A stretch of 64,000 nt of DNA from Cruorifilaria tuberocauda (GCA_013365365.1 JABVXU010000232.1:1-64000), one strand, 5' to 3'. Numbered from the stretch's first letter, positions 11,506 to 25,500 are shown. Numbers and translations are program-made. Notes: generated from the sequence alone by a model not told the origin.

Positions 11506-14500
11506 AAAGTTTTTGGCATTAAGCATTCATGGAAATTATTGATATTACTTATTTTTTATTTTTTGTTGAATATTTCACTTAATTTAATTATTAACTAATT
11601 AAACAGGGGTCTTGTTTAGATTTACCATTAAAATCAATCAAACAAGTAGAATTTCCTGAAATTTTTCGTTAGAATTTGATAACCAAAATTACAATCGTTT
11701 GTTTATTTCTTTTGTTCAGTGCCCATAAGCTTTAAACCCTAAATTATCTATAAGATTATTGTTTCATATTTATTCGTTTTTGCAACGTTTCTATTGGTAA
11801 TTTGTGATATGATATGTGTGATAAAGATTCATTAGAATCCTCTTTATAATACCTTTTATTATAATTTTATTCATCAATGTACATAGAAAGATTATTACTG
11901 TTGATGATAATAAAACTGATAAGGTTAAAAACAATAATAAATCGCTCTCTAACATTTGTTGCTGCTGTTTTAGGAATCATTTGAAATTCATTTAGTTGTT
12001 TAAAAAAAAACTGCTTAAATTTTACACTTCCACATTTTCCTTATCATTTCATTGCAGACGATTGGAAAAATATAACTAAAGCTAATTAAAACTTTTTAAT
12101 TAATATATTCAAAAATATTAGCAATCATTTTATATTTCTGAAAGATAACAGCCTTGTTCCTTTTTTTCTCAAAATTAAATGACATGAATAACTTGACTGA
12201 TTGTTTTATTTGTTCACTATCTGATTCTCTGCAACAGATATCATTTATCATTTTTACTAAAGATATTCTCTCTTGTCAATTGAATGTATCATTACTTTTT
12301 CATACAGTAAATCAGTTAAAATACATTTCACCGAATAAATATTTTTGATTACTTTTCTTAAATTCTTAAATTGTTTAATCTTTTTCAGCTATTTTGGCTA
12401 ATTTATCTTAATTTAAAGAAAGAAGTAATTAGCAATGTCTTTTTCATATACTTTAAATTTTTGGAATTTTATTCTTTAAAATCAAAACACATTAACAAAC
12501 TGAATTTTATAGCAAAAACTATAAATGGTAAATTTTGAATGAAAAATAAATCATTCATCTAATCATAAATTTTCATCCATTTCAAAATTTTATATTAAAA
12601 AAGTTAAGCTAAATAATTCATCTATGTTCATTTGTTTCATATCAGTTTGTTAATTCGGTAAAATCTATGATTGCAACATAATTATTAAGTAATTTGGATG
12701 AAGGAACTATCTGATGAAATTCTTGGGAACGATTCTTATCATGAATGGATCAATATTTCTACCGATAAATATCTTCCTTTTTTTGTTAGGTCAACTCCTC
12801 CCGAGCTCTCTTTTAACTCTTCTATTTTTTAAATAGATTTAAAGAAAAGTGGAAAAGAAAATTAAGTAATAGGAGCAAAATGCATATTCATTGGAAATTT
12901 CCCCTTCAATATTAATGGTTCTTTCCTTAGAATATTTACATGAGTGATAAATTATCAAGTGGAATGTTCATTTGGTCATTTAATAATCTGGTTTAAACGA
13001 CATTTACTGCTTAAATTATTTGATCACTTAATTTTTAACAGAATATTTTTAATTTCATAACATAACTTAAATTCATTATCGTTTCTGATTTAAGGAATGT
13101 TTGATTAACCAGTTTTAAAATTCTTACGGATATATATTATCAAAGTGTTATTATGCAACCTTGAATAAAGGATAAAATGATAATCAGTGGGATGAAGTAA
13201 TTCAAATTTTATCTGATAGATAAATGCAAAGACTTAATTTGATAAACAATTATCTTCAAATTTATTTAGGCTTGCATCATGAAAATATAATTTACTTTTT
13301 TTAAATTTAATAAATCAAGAAAGTATAGCTGATTCGTTACTTATGCTAATTTTACAAAAAAAATCTCAAGTTAAGGAAGGTTTTCCCTAATAAAATGATA
13401 ATCAATTCCGATATTGTTACTATCTGCCTGAATTTCATGATAACATAGAATATAATCATTGAATTTTCAATACAACTGATAACGAAATTTTCATCATATC
13501 TAATAATGCAAAAACAACAATTTCCTAATTACAAATTTCTTTTTATCTTCGAAAGAATAATAAAATAGAAATTGCATAGCCTTCCAATTGCACAAATCAC
13601 ATTTAATCAATATTCTAAATTTACAAAAATTATCAAAAAAATTAAATCAATAGTTAAGCATATCATTTTGTGATAATATAATACGCAATTAACAGCATAA
13701 ATAAGGCCTAAAGTTTGAAATAATGTCTTTTTTAGGAAAAAATCTAACCGAGTTCGAGTAAAAAAGCTCGAGAAGCATAGGAATACAGAAGTATTAAGGA
13801 AGCTAGAAATGAAGAAAATTAATGAGATCGCAGTAAGCATACATTCTCAAAAGCTGGAAAAACATTGAAATGATTAAAAGGGTAAATTATTTGTTTGAAA
13901 AAAAGAGCAAAATTAATCTAACGATTTATATCACATAATCTATCAAAGAATAATATTTAAACTGAATTTTGATGGCTTACATGAAGTTATAAAATAGCAA
14001 TTTAGCAACGAGCCTATTGAACTAAGCAAAAAATGAAAAGTTGAATATTGTTAGAGATTTGCATTGCTGAGTGAAGCTTAAAATTTGATAGAAATTTAAA
14101 ATTAAGTTAGTTTTGATTACAGTTGAGCGTAGAAGTATTTGGTTTATTAGAGTAAATGAACAAAATTAAGATCGAGTTGAGAAGAAAATTGTATGAACTA
14201 TATTAAATGCTAAAACCAAAATTACCATTTTTAATTTTGAATCTTTTACAATCAAATCACTGTTGAACAATTTCACAATTTAAAACTCTTAATAACTGAA
14301 TTTTCAGAAAGTTTGAAATAAATTTAATTATTATTTCACGTCAAACTATAATGCTCTTTTCAAGGCAAAATTGAATATTGAAAGAAAACGGAAAAAAGAA
14401 TTAAAGAATAGCTCGAACTCAGATTAGAATTAAAACCAGCTAAAATAGATGATTAATAATAGAACTAATAGATCGAATATAATAAGTTCGATAACAATAA

Positions 14501-14947
14501 TGCGTTAAGTAATTACTTAATCATTTAAAAGTATTTTACATAAAATATTGTGCTTTTTGTATTCTTGGAGCTTTAAAATGAAAAATGAGCGAAAAATGCA
14601 ACCAGTGATAAAAATTAACTTTAAAATTTACAACATTGACATTTTCACGTCAAACCATTCATTTGATTTGACGTGAAATACAATTTATGAAAATAATCTA
14701 ATGAAATTAAAAAAGTTTAAAGTACAAGACTATCTATAGCATCGATTTCAATTTCAATTTCAATTTAACCAAAGAGAGACGTCTAAATTGCAGTGAAATT
14801 TCACTTTTCATTTTCATTCAATCAAATTTATAATTAAGAATTTTTCTATTTCAATTTTTTTCCAGAAATTCTAAAATTGTTTTTTCCTATTTCACAATTT
14901 GGGAATTGATAAAAATTTTTCACCCATTTTAAAAACGAATAAAACTT
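11506..14947. other. AT-rich noncoding DNA between two minus-strand genes
   Basis: No spliced exon was confirmed. The open frame at 13607-13840 (minus) is hydrophobic and AT-driven, with one passable acceptor inside it, and was not accepted. The stretch must hold the cuticlin 3' untranslated region and possibly undetected upstream exons of the gene ending at 10256. Confidence 0.4.
14334..14678. repeat. Three copies of a 12-base TTTCACGTCAAA motif, two forming an inverted repeat
   Basis: TTTCACGTCAAA occurs at 14334-14345 and at 14643-14654. Its exact reverse complement TTTGACGTGAAA is at 14667-14678, twelve bases after the second copy. The core is TGACGTGA, close to a bZIP/CRE-like site. The motif lies just downstream of the cuticlin stop codon. 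The function is unknown: it may be a transcript hairpin, a protein-binding site or a chance repeat. Confidence 0.6.
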
Positions 14948-17148
14948 TTATGATTTAGATTCCTTACTGGAATAAGTGATAAAAATGATAAAAAGTATGC
15001 AAGCAAGAGCTATTGTAGCACCAGAAAAGATGATAAGTAAAATATCATGTGATGCAATACATAAGGTACCATTAGTTTGATGATGTAATGGTGTAATTGA
15101 ATGATCAGTTACCGCTGATAATCGATGCTTAACTGATAAGATTGGATCCTAAAATATCGTATCACTTACTTTAGTTTATATTTGAAGACGTAAATAAGAT
15201 ATGATGTGATATTTTTTTTACTTTATGCTAAGGAAGGAATTATTTCAAATTATCTATAACGTACCTCTTCACTTATATCAATTGCACTAAGAGCAGTCCT
15301 AACATCCACCGTGTTATCATAATTAACAGATCGTTTCTTGAGCAATCGTGCGGTTTGCGGTGAAAGCGGTGAAGCTTCCGGTGCTGGTGCGGCACCGGAT
15401 TTTACTGAACCAAATCCTTGTGGTTCAGAGCACTGTGGTCGTTCACAATTACCATTTGGTTCTTTAATTGTTATACTAATTTGACATTGATAGTAAAGCT
15501 CCGATCGATCAGCAAATTTATAAACATGAGCTTCTTGACCAGCCGTTAAATCTACAAAATTATCAAATTTCAAATATTTCAATTTTATCGTTAAACTAAA
15601 ACGTGCAATTAAAATTGTATATTATTGTTTACCTGTAGGATATTCCAAATTGTTGAGTAAATATCTATCCAATGCACAACCTTCTTCATTTAAAATCTCT
15701 ACCGAATCACCTTTTCCATCATCAACAGTACAGGAATGTACTAATGCACAGAATGTATCGGTGGTTTCCGAATCACAAGTCCATTTATGGTATACATGAT
15801 CACCGATCATTGCATATCGAACAGGTGTACCAGATGGTCCACCGTCCAGAATCTTTAAAATATAATTTTACAACTGATTAATAATTTAAGCGGAATTACT
15901 TTCTTTTCTAGAAACTAAAAACTATCTTTTTAACATTAACTTTAGGAATTCTTCCAATATTATCTTGAAGAAATTCATTTTATCAAAATTTCATACCTCA
16001 TATCGACAGACAGGCATTGGTACCACCTGTGTCTGGAATAATGTGGTCATTTCAGATACTTCAATTTGTGCACTGACAGTTTTATCAGCTTCCATATAGA
16101 AGCATTGTATACGATATGCTCGATCTATTTTAGTAATGAATTTCGGATGAAATGTTATTACAATTACTGTTGTTACAAAAACACCTCGAGGATTTAATGA
16201 TCGCGATCGTTCAATATTACATGAATCAAGCGGTAATTCAATTCCAGCTACCTGAAAATAGAATTTCATTTAATTACAATTCTGGTAGCTTTAAATCAAT
16301 ACTAGTTAATAGATTGAAACGGTTCCAATCATTTCGTTAAATCTTCCTCCCATTGATCTCACGTATGAAATGTAATAGCATTAGTGATATTTCAACTACC
16401 AGTCATTAAATTAATTACAATTTTCAATTTACTTCTACATAGAACTAAGTAAGTGTGGAAAAGGGAATTTTCGAAGTGAAAGATATAATTATAATAGTAA
16501 TGATAACAACAATCATGATAATGCAGCTAATCATAAGTGTCACTGCTTCAACAGTTGAGACAAATTTGACAATTTAACAAATTTAACGATTTACAATAAT
16601 CATGCCTCAACAATTTAGTTGGAAGAAATTTTTTGAATTAATTATCAACTAATTAAAATAAATTCAATTAAAAATTTCTCTTTCCTTCTTCGCAAACCTT
16701 ATTACCATTAATGAATCTAAGTTAAAATTATCTCATATTTCCTTGCAACATTTTAATATTTTAATTTCTAACAGCCATAAATAGATAACAAAAAGCAAAA
16801 ATTAATCAAGATAAAATTTCAACTTCATAAATTCTTTTTTTGAAATCATCAAATTTCTTAAGTTTGATATTCTCATATCAAAACTTGGAAAAAAAGTATA
16901 GAAACCTGTCGTCCGGTACTATCCGAGCGACATTCCTCGTGATCATAAAGACCTTTCACGTATACGTGTCCGTCAAATGTATTTCTTGTATTAAAATTAA
17001 TTGTTAGAGTAGTAGCGCCACATTCTATTTCAGGTTCACCTTCAACACCATTATCAATCGGAATAGCTGATATACAATTCAAATGAAAAAGTGCAAATAG
17101 CCAAGAGAATAGTAATAATGGCACATGAATGATTATCACTAATGTCAT
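14948..17148 (-). CDS. cut-1: Cuticlin CUT-1-type ZP-domain protein
   Basis: Five exons (17148-16906, 16251-15997, 15852-15633, 15551-15265, 15148-14948) join in phase and give 401 residues. Residues 1 to about 28 are a signal peptide (hydrophobic IIIHVPLLLFSWLFALF). The zona pellucida domain runs from about residue 40 to 285. It includes CGATTLTINFNTRNTFDGHV, GRQVAGIELPLDSC, DRAYRIQCFYMEADKTVS, KWTCDSETTDTFCALVHSCT and AGQEAHVYK, very close to C. elegans CUT-1. A proline/alanine-rich linker follows, then KKR at 311-313, a furin-type cleavage site as in other ZP proteins. One membrane helix lies at about 371-393 with a short KESKS tail. Family members are made in the epidermis, cleaved, released and cross-linked into the insoluble inner cuticle layer. 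The ATG at 17148 is chosen because it opens a good signal peptide. A cut-1 paralogue cannot be excluded. Confidence 0.95.
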
Positions 17149-17494
17149 TATTGATAATAATAGTGATTATATTGGTAGTAATAATTGCTAATATCAGTAG
17201 AAAAAGTAATAGTAATAAGAATTATCGTGAATAATGAAAATGTGTGCTAATAGCAGCGATAGTAATAGCAATCAAACAGTATCAAATGCATATGCAGCAA
17301 CTTCAGATGATAGCCTTACTCTTACTGCTTTGATAGTTTCAAATTTATAAATGATAATTACGGTAAGAGTGATATGATAGCAGTGATAACAGTAGTGATA
17401 TATGTTGATTTCTGTAGACGTAGTATTAGATTAAGGAGTGGACGACCACGCATGGATATTTCCTTTTATATAAGCATTTTGGGCGTACGCTGCA

Positions 17495-17529
<35 letters not shown>

Positions 17530-17547
17530 CAGACAGACAAACGGACA

Positions 17548-17588
<41 letters not shown>
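17495..17588. repeat. CA/TG dinucleotide microsatellite
   Basis: Two long CA runs are separated by GCAGACAGACAAACGGACAC. It lies about 350 bases upstream of the cuticlin start codon. The His-Thr and Cys-Val open frames across it are artefacts. Confidence 0.95.
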
Positions 17589-17591
<3 letters not shown>

Positions 17592-17930
17592 TATCATTTG
17601 ATGAGTAGCATTTGGTCCGTCGATTTTACCTTTTCCAGCGGATGATAGCGTTAGAGGGCGGAGGTCATAGTTGTGCTGTTTCTCAAAATACAGAAAGGTC
17701 GAGGGATAAAGAATAGAAAGTACCGATGTAATCATTCCTTTTCAGTTTCTTAGAAAACATGGAGAAATTTCAAACGATGAAATAAGGAGGAGAGAGGTAG
17801 AGAGAGAGAGAAAGAGAGAGGAAGGAAAGTAGAGAAAGAGAAGTTCTTGAACTGGATATTGTTGAAAATCAGGATTCAAAACTCTATCAACATTCTCTCT
17901 GAAAAGAAATTGAAAATGATGATGATGGTT

Positions 17931-18013
17931 TTTGTTTTTGTTGTTGTTGTCGTTGCTGTTGTTGTTGTTGTTGTTGTTGTTATTGTTGTTGTTGTTGTTT
18001 TTTTGTTGTTGTC
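17931..18013. repeat. TTG/CAA trinucleotide repeat
   Basis: A long run of GTT/TTG units has a few interruptions (CGTTGC, TATTG, TTTTTTG). It lies in the upstream flank of the cuticlin gene, next to GA-rich tracts at about 17790-17830 and 18188-18208. Confidence 0.9.
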
Positions 18014-18187
18014 ATTTTAACAATAATGAAAGAAAAAATTTTTTGTAATCATTTTACAGTAAAAAAATATTTAATTTGTTATTTCGAATCTGTCGATTTA
18101 CGACTTTTCTTTTTAAAACAAATTTACTTTCATTCTTCCGTGTTTTTGTTTTCGACAAAAAAGTTGAATTAGCTTATTGACAGTTAA

Positions 18188-18208
18188 AGAGAGAGAGAGA
18201 GAGAGAGG
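18188..18208. repeat. GA dinucleotide tract
   Basis: An uninterrupted AGAGAG run of about 21 bases. Similar GA/TC tracts recur across the window, for example at 23969-23999, 25201-25228, 33203-33220, 50794-50812 and 55826-55866. Confidence 0.85.
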
Positions 18209-21200
18209 AAGGAGAAAAATAAGAATTCAATAAATTGATAAGACTTGATTGAATGATTTGAAGTGAAAAGGTGAAGAGCAGTGAAGTGGTCGATTTCTTT
18301 CAACTGAATAATTAAATGAAAGCATCACTTAGACCATCTCACTTTCTCTTTTCAAATTTTCCAACTGCCACCTAATATCTCATTCTTTTTATACTTACCT
18401 TCTTCTCTCTCATTTATCATTTATATAAATCCAAAACATATATCGGAATTGAAATTAGAAAATCCTTTTCATCAAACTTTTAATTTGAAATCATGTTGAA
18501 TGAAAGAAGCAAAACTTTTTCTTAACTATTATTATAATCTCTCTCTTAAGAATTGAAAGATTCATTGAGATGATCTTATTGAATCGAAATAATCGATTAA
18601 TCCTTATACTCCGTGTTATTTTAATATTTTACTAAACTACAAAATTTTAGTTATTTTCGAAATTGATCGAAAATTTTTAAATTTTAAATGATTTTAAACT
18701 AAACGAATAATAATGTGTCATTAAAAATTATTTATCATTAATCTTTCAATTTTAATTGATTTCATTGTTTGCTAACAGTTAGCAATTAGCATAAACTCTC
18801 TTTTAATGAATAATTTAATTAGTCAAAGATAAATTTATTGCAATATTCTTCCTTGCTCCTTTTTTTTGATTTCTATGAAAATTATTGATTAAATTATTAG
18901 CATTTTTGAAATGATGCCTGAGAGTTATATAGCAAGTTTTCTAACTTTTTTCTTTAATCAATCAATAATTTTTCATTTTGCTCTCATAATGTAATTTACC
19001 ATTTTATTTATTTTGAATTGATCAGAAAGAATAGTAATTTTCTTTCTCTTTTCCAATTTAAACCTTTCTTATTTCATTCCCTCACTGTTATTCGATATTT
19101 TATAATTTTTTTTAAATCAATCTCAAATGATTTTTTTTCTCCAATAATCATATTGTATTATCATTTTATCAATTTATTGAACTGCAAAAATGATAAGGAT
19201 AATTTAACTTATCAGTAATCAAAAACGTACCATGTTATCTTGAATACCAATGCATCTTATTATTGAATGTTCAGTGAAATTTTAGAAAAGGCAATGAAAA
19301 AAGGGATAGATGGCAAAATGCGAGAAATCTTTTAGATGAATATTAGCTTGAATTAGCTACAGCATTACAGGAAAAGAACTTTGCTATGCAATTATTAAAA
19401 ATTGATTAATAAATTGGTACATTTTTGTATTTTTGTGTTTTGCAGAAACAAATTTTACCACGCCTATATGATTTCACAATGTATCACAATTATACTGATA
19501 ACTTATAACTTAGCATAAGTATCGAAATAACCAAACAACTACTAAGAGTTTAAAATTAAAATTTAAGAAATTAAAATTTTTCCATAAAAATTTCAATAAT
19601 TTCACAGTAAAGATGATTTTTATTCGAAATGATTCATCTTTGCAACTTCAGTGCAAATCATTATCTTTACCAGTGCTTCGATAAGTTTATCACTAACGGT
19701 GATATTTCACAAAAAATGATTTAACTGATGAAAAATATTTCATATTTTAAAAAGTGTTATCGAGTAAATTTCGAAATAATTCAGTAACATTTTTTTTAAA
19801 CCGTGATAATAAATTAAATGTAAGTCAGTGAATAATTTGATTCATGAACTCACATTTATCATATGAGAATTTTATCAGATTTTGATATCTTTCAAGTGTT
19901 TCTTAAAAACGGAATTCGTCTAAAATCTATGATTAAAAGGGAAAACAAAAACTTTCTAAACGATTTCGTTGATTGCTATTCAATAGATTTACATTTGTAA
20001 AAGTACAGAAAAATTAGTAAATAGTTTCACCTAAATTATCAACGATTGCTGACATTAAGAGATAAGAAGTGAAAATAACCAATGATAACCAGTAATTTCT
20101 ACGTCTACGCTTTCTCTCGACTTCAAGTTTCCCATTATCACCTCATTAATTTGCTTTTTTTTTCATTCACTTGAAAACTTTACATTTTGAAAACAGAAGC
20201 ATTTCCTTTTTAAATCAAAAATAACGAACTAAAAAGGTTTCTGTTTTGAATATTTCGTATTTGTCCGTTTGTTTCTGAAGAATGAAAAAAAAGTTTTTTA
20301 TACCAAAAAACATATGTGATTTTCTTTCTCTTTCTCTTTCTGTTTTTCTCTCAGAGAAGAAAATGCCCTAGAAATACTAATTTTAAATTGAGATTAATGA
20401 TAAGAAAAGGACGAAAAATTAAGGCAATGGATTATTCGTTGAAATAATGATTTTCACTTTTTTTAAAGTTTCATTTTGATTGAAATACCGGAAATTTACT
20501 TGAATGCTTCTGTATTTAATTGTATTATCAACGTTACAGAATGCTTAACACAATGCTTAAAATGAGCATTTTCGATTTATTTTCTTCTGAAATGAATATC
20601 GGATAACTTTCGGTTAAATAATTTTTATTTCATCTCGAAATTTCAATCAAAATCGATTTACATCAGATATCAATTTAAGCCATTTTGACGAAGCATTGAA
20701 TAATCATTATCAGATTATCAAATCAATTAGTATTATTTTTCGCTTCAGTAAATAGCGACCTCTAAAATTTTCAATGAAATTCCATCACTCTTTCACTTTT
20801 CATCCTTTTGTTTACTGCATTGGAGGATATGACACAAAATCGCCGAAAAATTTCTTTCCTATCGTCAATTTTAAGTACGACAAAACGATGAATTGATACC
20901 TAAATTTAAATGCAAAAATAGGGTCTAATATTTTGATTGGATAAATTATCTGAGAGATTATTCTACACTGTATACCGTTTTTGAATATTCTATTAATCTA
21001 TATATTAATACAAATTCAAATATTAATTGATTTATCGAAAATAATTTTCAATTGTTAAACAGTTGACAAATTTCTTAATCAGTTTATTGTTTTCACAAAA
21101 TAATTCATTCATCCATTCATTCATTATTTTTTTTCTATTTATCAACAAAAGAAAATTTCAAAGTTATGAAATTTTCCATAAATCTAAGGTATTTTAGAAC

Positions 21201-22120
21201 TCATTTTCCTCTTTTCCTCGTTTGAAAAAAAATGATGAAAGCGATAAAATTTGTAATTTTTTAAAAATATCTCTTTCAACGAATAAGAAAAAGCAAATCT
21301 CCTCAATGGAAAAATAAACATTAAAATGAATAGGAAAAGAAAAGAGCACAGTAAAACATAGCATTATTGATTAAATTAATATAATTGATTTGAAATAATT
21401 CTCAATTTAAATTGGTCGATGAAAAGTTGTTTTTTGTAAAATGATTGGTTGCTTTTGAAGAGAAAAAAATCTCGATATTTTCGCATTAAGGGAAAAGTGA
21501 TAAGATAAATCATGTCAATCAGCTATCAAATCTTTTTTCGGTGAAAAATGAATAATTAAAAAATTGAAAAATTTCTCTTTCATTGCTTTTTTTTAAAAAT
21601 TCTTACCGGTTTGCAATTTTTCAAACAATTAATTAAAGATCATGAGGAGATAAAGGAAAAAGATTTGTACAGAGAGAAAAAAATGAGCAAGTAACCGTTT
21701 GTTTCTACTGTTCCGGTTATTTTCAAAGTAAATGTCCTCTCAAAAACTGGATTCCGATTGTTTTAATAAGAGGAATTGATTTGAACCAGTCTTATTTGTG
21801 CGTGAACCTTTTGCAATAATTATGAAAGTAAAATTTTCAAATATGCATAATTGGAAGGTAAGAGTTCAAATCAATTTACCTTTTTTGTTGTTGAATGCAG
21901 AAATATCAAAGCTTGTTTTTGACAAAGGAAAGAAAAACAGGGATGAATAAATTAAACCAGCAATAATACTGAAATGATAATTATCAATGATTCCGGCACA
22001 CAATTAAGAAGTTTTGATTTGTTTGAATATTTCGAATTTCAGTTCTAATTCTATCTAAAATTCAGTTCAAATATCAGTTTTGTTGTAGATCGAACCATAA
22101 AATCAATTCATTTGACACAG
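18209..22120. other. AT-rich noncoding DNA
   Basis: No splice-supported coding island was seen in about 3.9 kb on either strand. Poly-T and TTTTC tracts are common. The open frame at 19018-19218 is Phe/Ile/Leu-rich and lacks context. Confidence 0.5.
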
Positions 22121-22196
22121 TACAATGCAACACAAATGTCGTCAAGAGGGTCGAGTGTATTGTATCGATGACAACCTGTATGTGATCTGTACATAA
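22121..22196. other. GC-richer island, possible small exon on either strand
   Basis: On the plus strand a TTTGACACAG acceptor is followed by MQHKCRQEGRVYCIDDNLYV, then ICT and a stop (cysteines spaced x7 and x9). On the minus strand the same bases read MYRSHTGCHRYNTLDPLDDI, then CVALYCVK and a stop. The island is clearly unlike its flanks but the strand cannot be decided. It is about 340 bases downstream of the globin stop codon, so it could also be globin 3' untranslated sequence. Confidence 0.3.
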
Positions 22197-22531
22197 CCGA
22201 ATGATATTAGCATTAAAAACTTTCAAATATTGTTCCTTATGCAAACATTCTTATTGATGCTTTTCAATATTTAATTAATTTATCTGAATTAAATACTTTG
22301 ATTTAATTGTCTCAAATAAATGCATGTAAATTGATTGAAAAGATGAAATTCTATACAAAATGAAGCGTAAAATTATATCAAAACTTATACAATAAATTCT
22401 CTTTCAAATACAAAAGTGACAGTAATGTACAAAAAATGTAAAATAATATGGTCGAATTAATTATATGAGATAAGATTAAAATAGATATTTCCACATGCGA
22501 AAATGAAATTAAGCCATGTTTAACTAACACT

Positions 22532-25500
22532 TCATTTTAAGCTACTTTGACCTTTGCATGATTCCCGGTCCCTTTGTTTTTCCAACTCAACACCTCCCGT
22601 CATTTTATTTCCAATATACGAGATCACGAAGTGCCATCCTTTCAATAGTTTTGGTTTTTTTTTAACATCCGAAATACTATCACTGATAAAATCTAGCAGA
22701 CATTGTTCAAAAACTGAAAAGTATGATACGTGAAAACCCTGTTTTTGACGACGATAATGCCGACGGCCGTATATTATCTGAAAATTCATACTTAAATTAG
22801 TTAAAGATTAAAAACTTGGAATTTTGAAAAAATGAAAAAATTTAATTAATTTTAAAATTATCAATTTCATCAGGAATAGATAAAGACAAGTAATATTAAA
22901 CATTTCATATTAATATTTTTCATTTTCCACCAAATGCTCTTATTTTTAACTTAAAATTTATTAGTTATAAACTTATCAGATAAAATTTTACTGAAAAGAT
23001 TAACCACAAATAAATGGTAGCTGAAAATCTTCAAACATTTTTGATGATTATTAAGGCATTCATCGCAGTAGTCACAATTATCGAGGAAAGATTTAGGAAG
23101 ATGAAAAGAGTGACTTATGAGACTTTTACTTTCTAAAAAAATTTACATAAATTGTAACACTTTATTCATTTCTCTCATTCCCTTTTGCCTCACTTCCAAA
23201 AGTTAATTAATTTAATCATTTTTATCATTAATTTTCACATGCAGTTTCTAGACATGATTAAATATACCAAGACAGCGCCCATCTCCTCCTCCAATCTATG
23301 AATATTTCGAATACACAAATCGATCATTGATGCAAAAAGTTTACTGGATCGATGAAATGGTACATAACTGATAACATCCACTGTTTCATGAGGTATATGA
23401 AAAACACTCCGAAGTTCCGGGCATATTTCAAAAATCCTCTGAAAATATAACGAGATCATAGATTAACTAAATCCACTAATATCTTTTTGTAAATGAAGAA
23501 TTTCGATTGGAACATTGTCAAAAATGAATTATTTAAAATCTTCAACGAACTTCATAAATTTCAAGTCCAATTCGAGAATGATCAAAATTGTATTTTTCGA
23601 CAATTTCATGCCAACAATCTGATAGGTCCACTTGCATACTCCTATTTAAAATGGTACTGTTTGAAGGAACCAAATTCAATCTGGACGTATCCAAAAAAAA
23701 ACAACAACAACAATTTTCATTTATTTTTGCTATTTAAATGCTTTTAAATTTCTTGAAGCAATCATTAACTGTTAGCTAATTAGTATATATCATTCATCCT
23801 ACTTCACTGATAAGAAAAAGCGTCTATTACATCATCACATTTAGTAACTAATTGATTCGCCATAATTATTTGCTTCATTAGTATTAAATCAACTTTTTGG
23901 CTAGGCTGCTATACGTGAAAATACTTTACAATTTTTTTATATGGAATAAAATTTAAGAAATAAACAAAGAGAAAGGGAGAGAGAGAGAGAGAGAGAGAAA
24001 GCAAAAACGAAAAAAAGAACCTTTTGTATAATGGAGCTTTATTAATTTGCGCATTTTCGACTTCCGGCATTTTTAAACGTTTCTGTTTCTTTTTCGTTAA
24101 TCTCAATGATGCAATATTTGTTAATGTTTCATAAAAGTGATCTGTTATCGATTCCTTCTGGAAATTTTATCAGAATGATAGAAAGGACAGCGATAGCTTC
24201 AAGTTAAATTTTGAAAAATATATTTTGAGGACAAATATATCTTAAAGTTGGAATTTGAAAAATTATTTGTAAAATAAAAGGACGGAGCAAGAAGTATATA
24301 AGCAGTTGCCATTTAATTTCCGGAGAGGAAGGGAAAAGAAGAAATTGGACGGGTCAGTCTAAAAAGTTAGACTAATTAATTTATCAGGTCAATTTATTTC
24401 ATCAGATTTATAAGGTTTGTCAGAAAATCTCCCAGAAAATTCACTGCTCATTAACCTCTGAAGTGTTACTAAAGTGATTGTCCTAACTTACGGAAGAAAG
24501 AAGAAATGAGATGCTTGGAAACATAAAATGCTTAGAAATAAGTTTTCCTCTTTTTGGAATTATTAAGATATTTCAATCGATTTTTCTAAAACTGTCTTTT
24601 TTCTGAACAAATAAAAAGGAATATAAAATATTTTTTTGTCTCAATAAAATCTCGAAATTGAAATAAAAATGAAATTCATTAAAAGAAATTTTTATCCTCA
24701 TATGATTCAAAATTTTATTTACTCTTCGATGATTCTTTGCTCTTTCGAATTTCTTATTTCAATAGAAATTCAAGTTGACGAAACTTCTTCAAATTGAAAT
24801 CTATCGTTTTGCTTGTTTTATTGACCTTTCATCATATATCTGTGTTTATTCGTCAACTACCTGTCCTTATCAGTGAAATGATTACTATTTTCTTTGATTG
24901 ATGGACATAATATTTAGGATGAATAATTTTTTAACTAATCAATCGTCAAGTCCTACAATTAAAACAATAGTTTGTTTAATTTTGGAGAATATTGAAGTAA
25001 ATGATTAAAATTATTTCAAAAATATGAATGCATAATTAAGTTTTTTCTTGATTCAAATAATCGCTTGACTTATCAATTAATGAAAAAGAATCAGAACTTA
25101 TCAATGAAACTTATTCGTATGGAATTATAAACTGTCATGAATGTGGGTGGATAAATAATTTTTTCCGCAGAAATGAACAGAAGAATAATTTTAATTAAAG
25201 AGAGGGAGAGAGAGAGAGAGAGAGAAAGGGCTAGTAATTAAGAGTAAGATAAACATAGTGATAAAGATAAGACAATAACCAGGAATTCGACATATTTGTA
25301 GGGACAATTATAACACTAATGAGATTTATGGGTCGTAAGTATTTCAATTTCCACAATTTCGTTCTTTTCGTTATCACCTATTTCCTCAATTCACTGAAGA
25401 TGAATTTGACATTTCATGTTTCAATTATTTCTCATCGAAACATCTGATTTCGATGTTGTCGAAGTGATGAAGACGAGTTGAAAGTGAATGACAACGATAA

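Noticed and set aside
15672..15881. Plus-strand open frame
   Set aside because: It is a shadow of the third cuticlin exon on the minus strand.
17374..17735. Open frames on both strands over the CA repeat
   Set aside because: They are His/Thr and Cys/Val repeats produced by the microsatellite.
23493..23747. Plus-strand 84-codon open frame
   Set aside because: It is antisense to the globin exon at 23551-23656, which has splice signals, the right phase and the conserved A-helix Trp.
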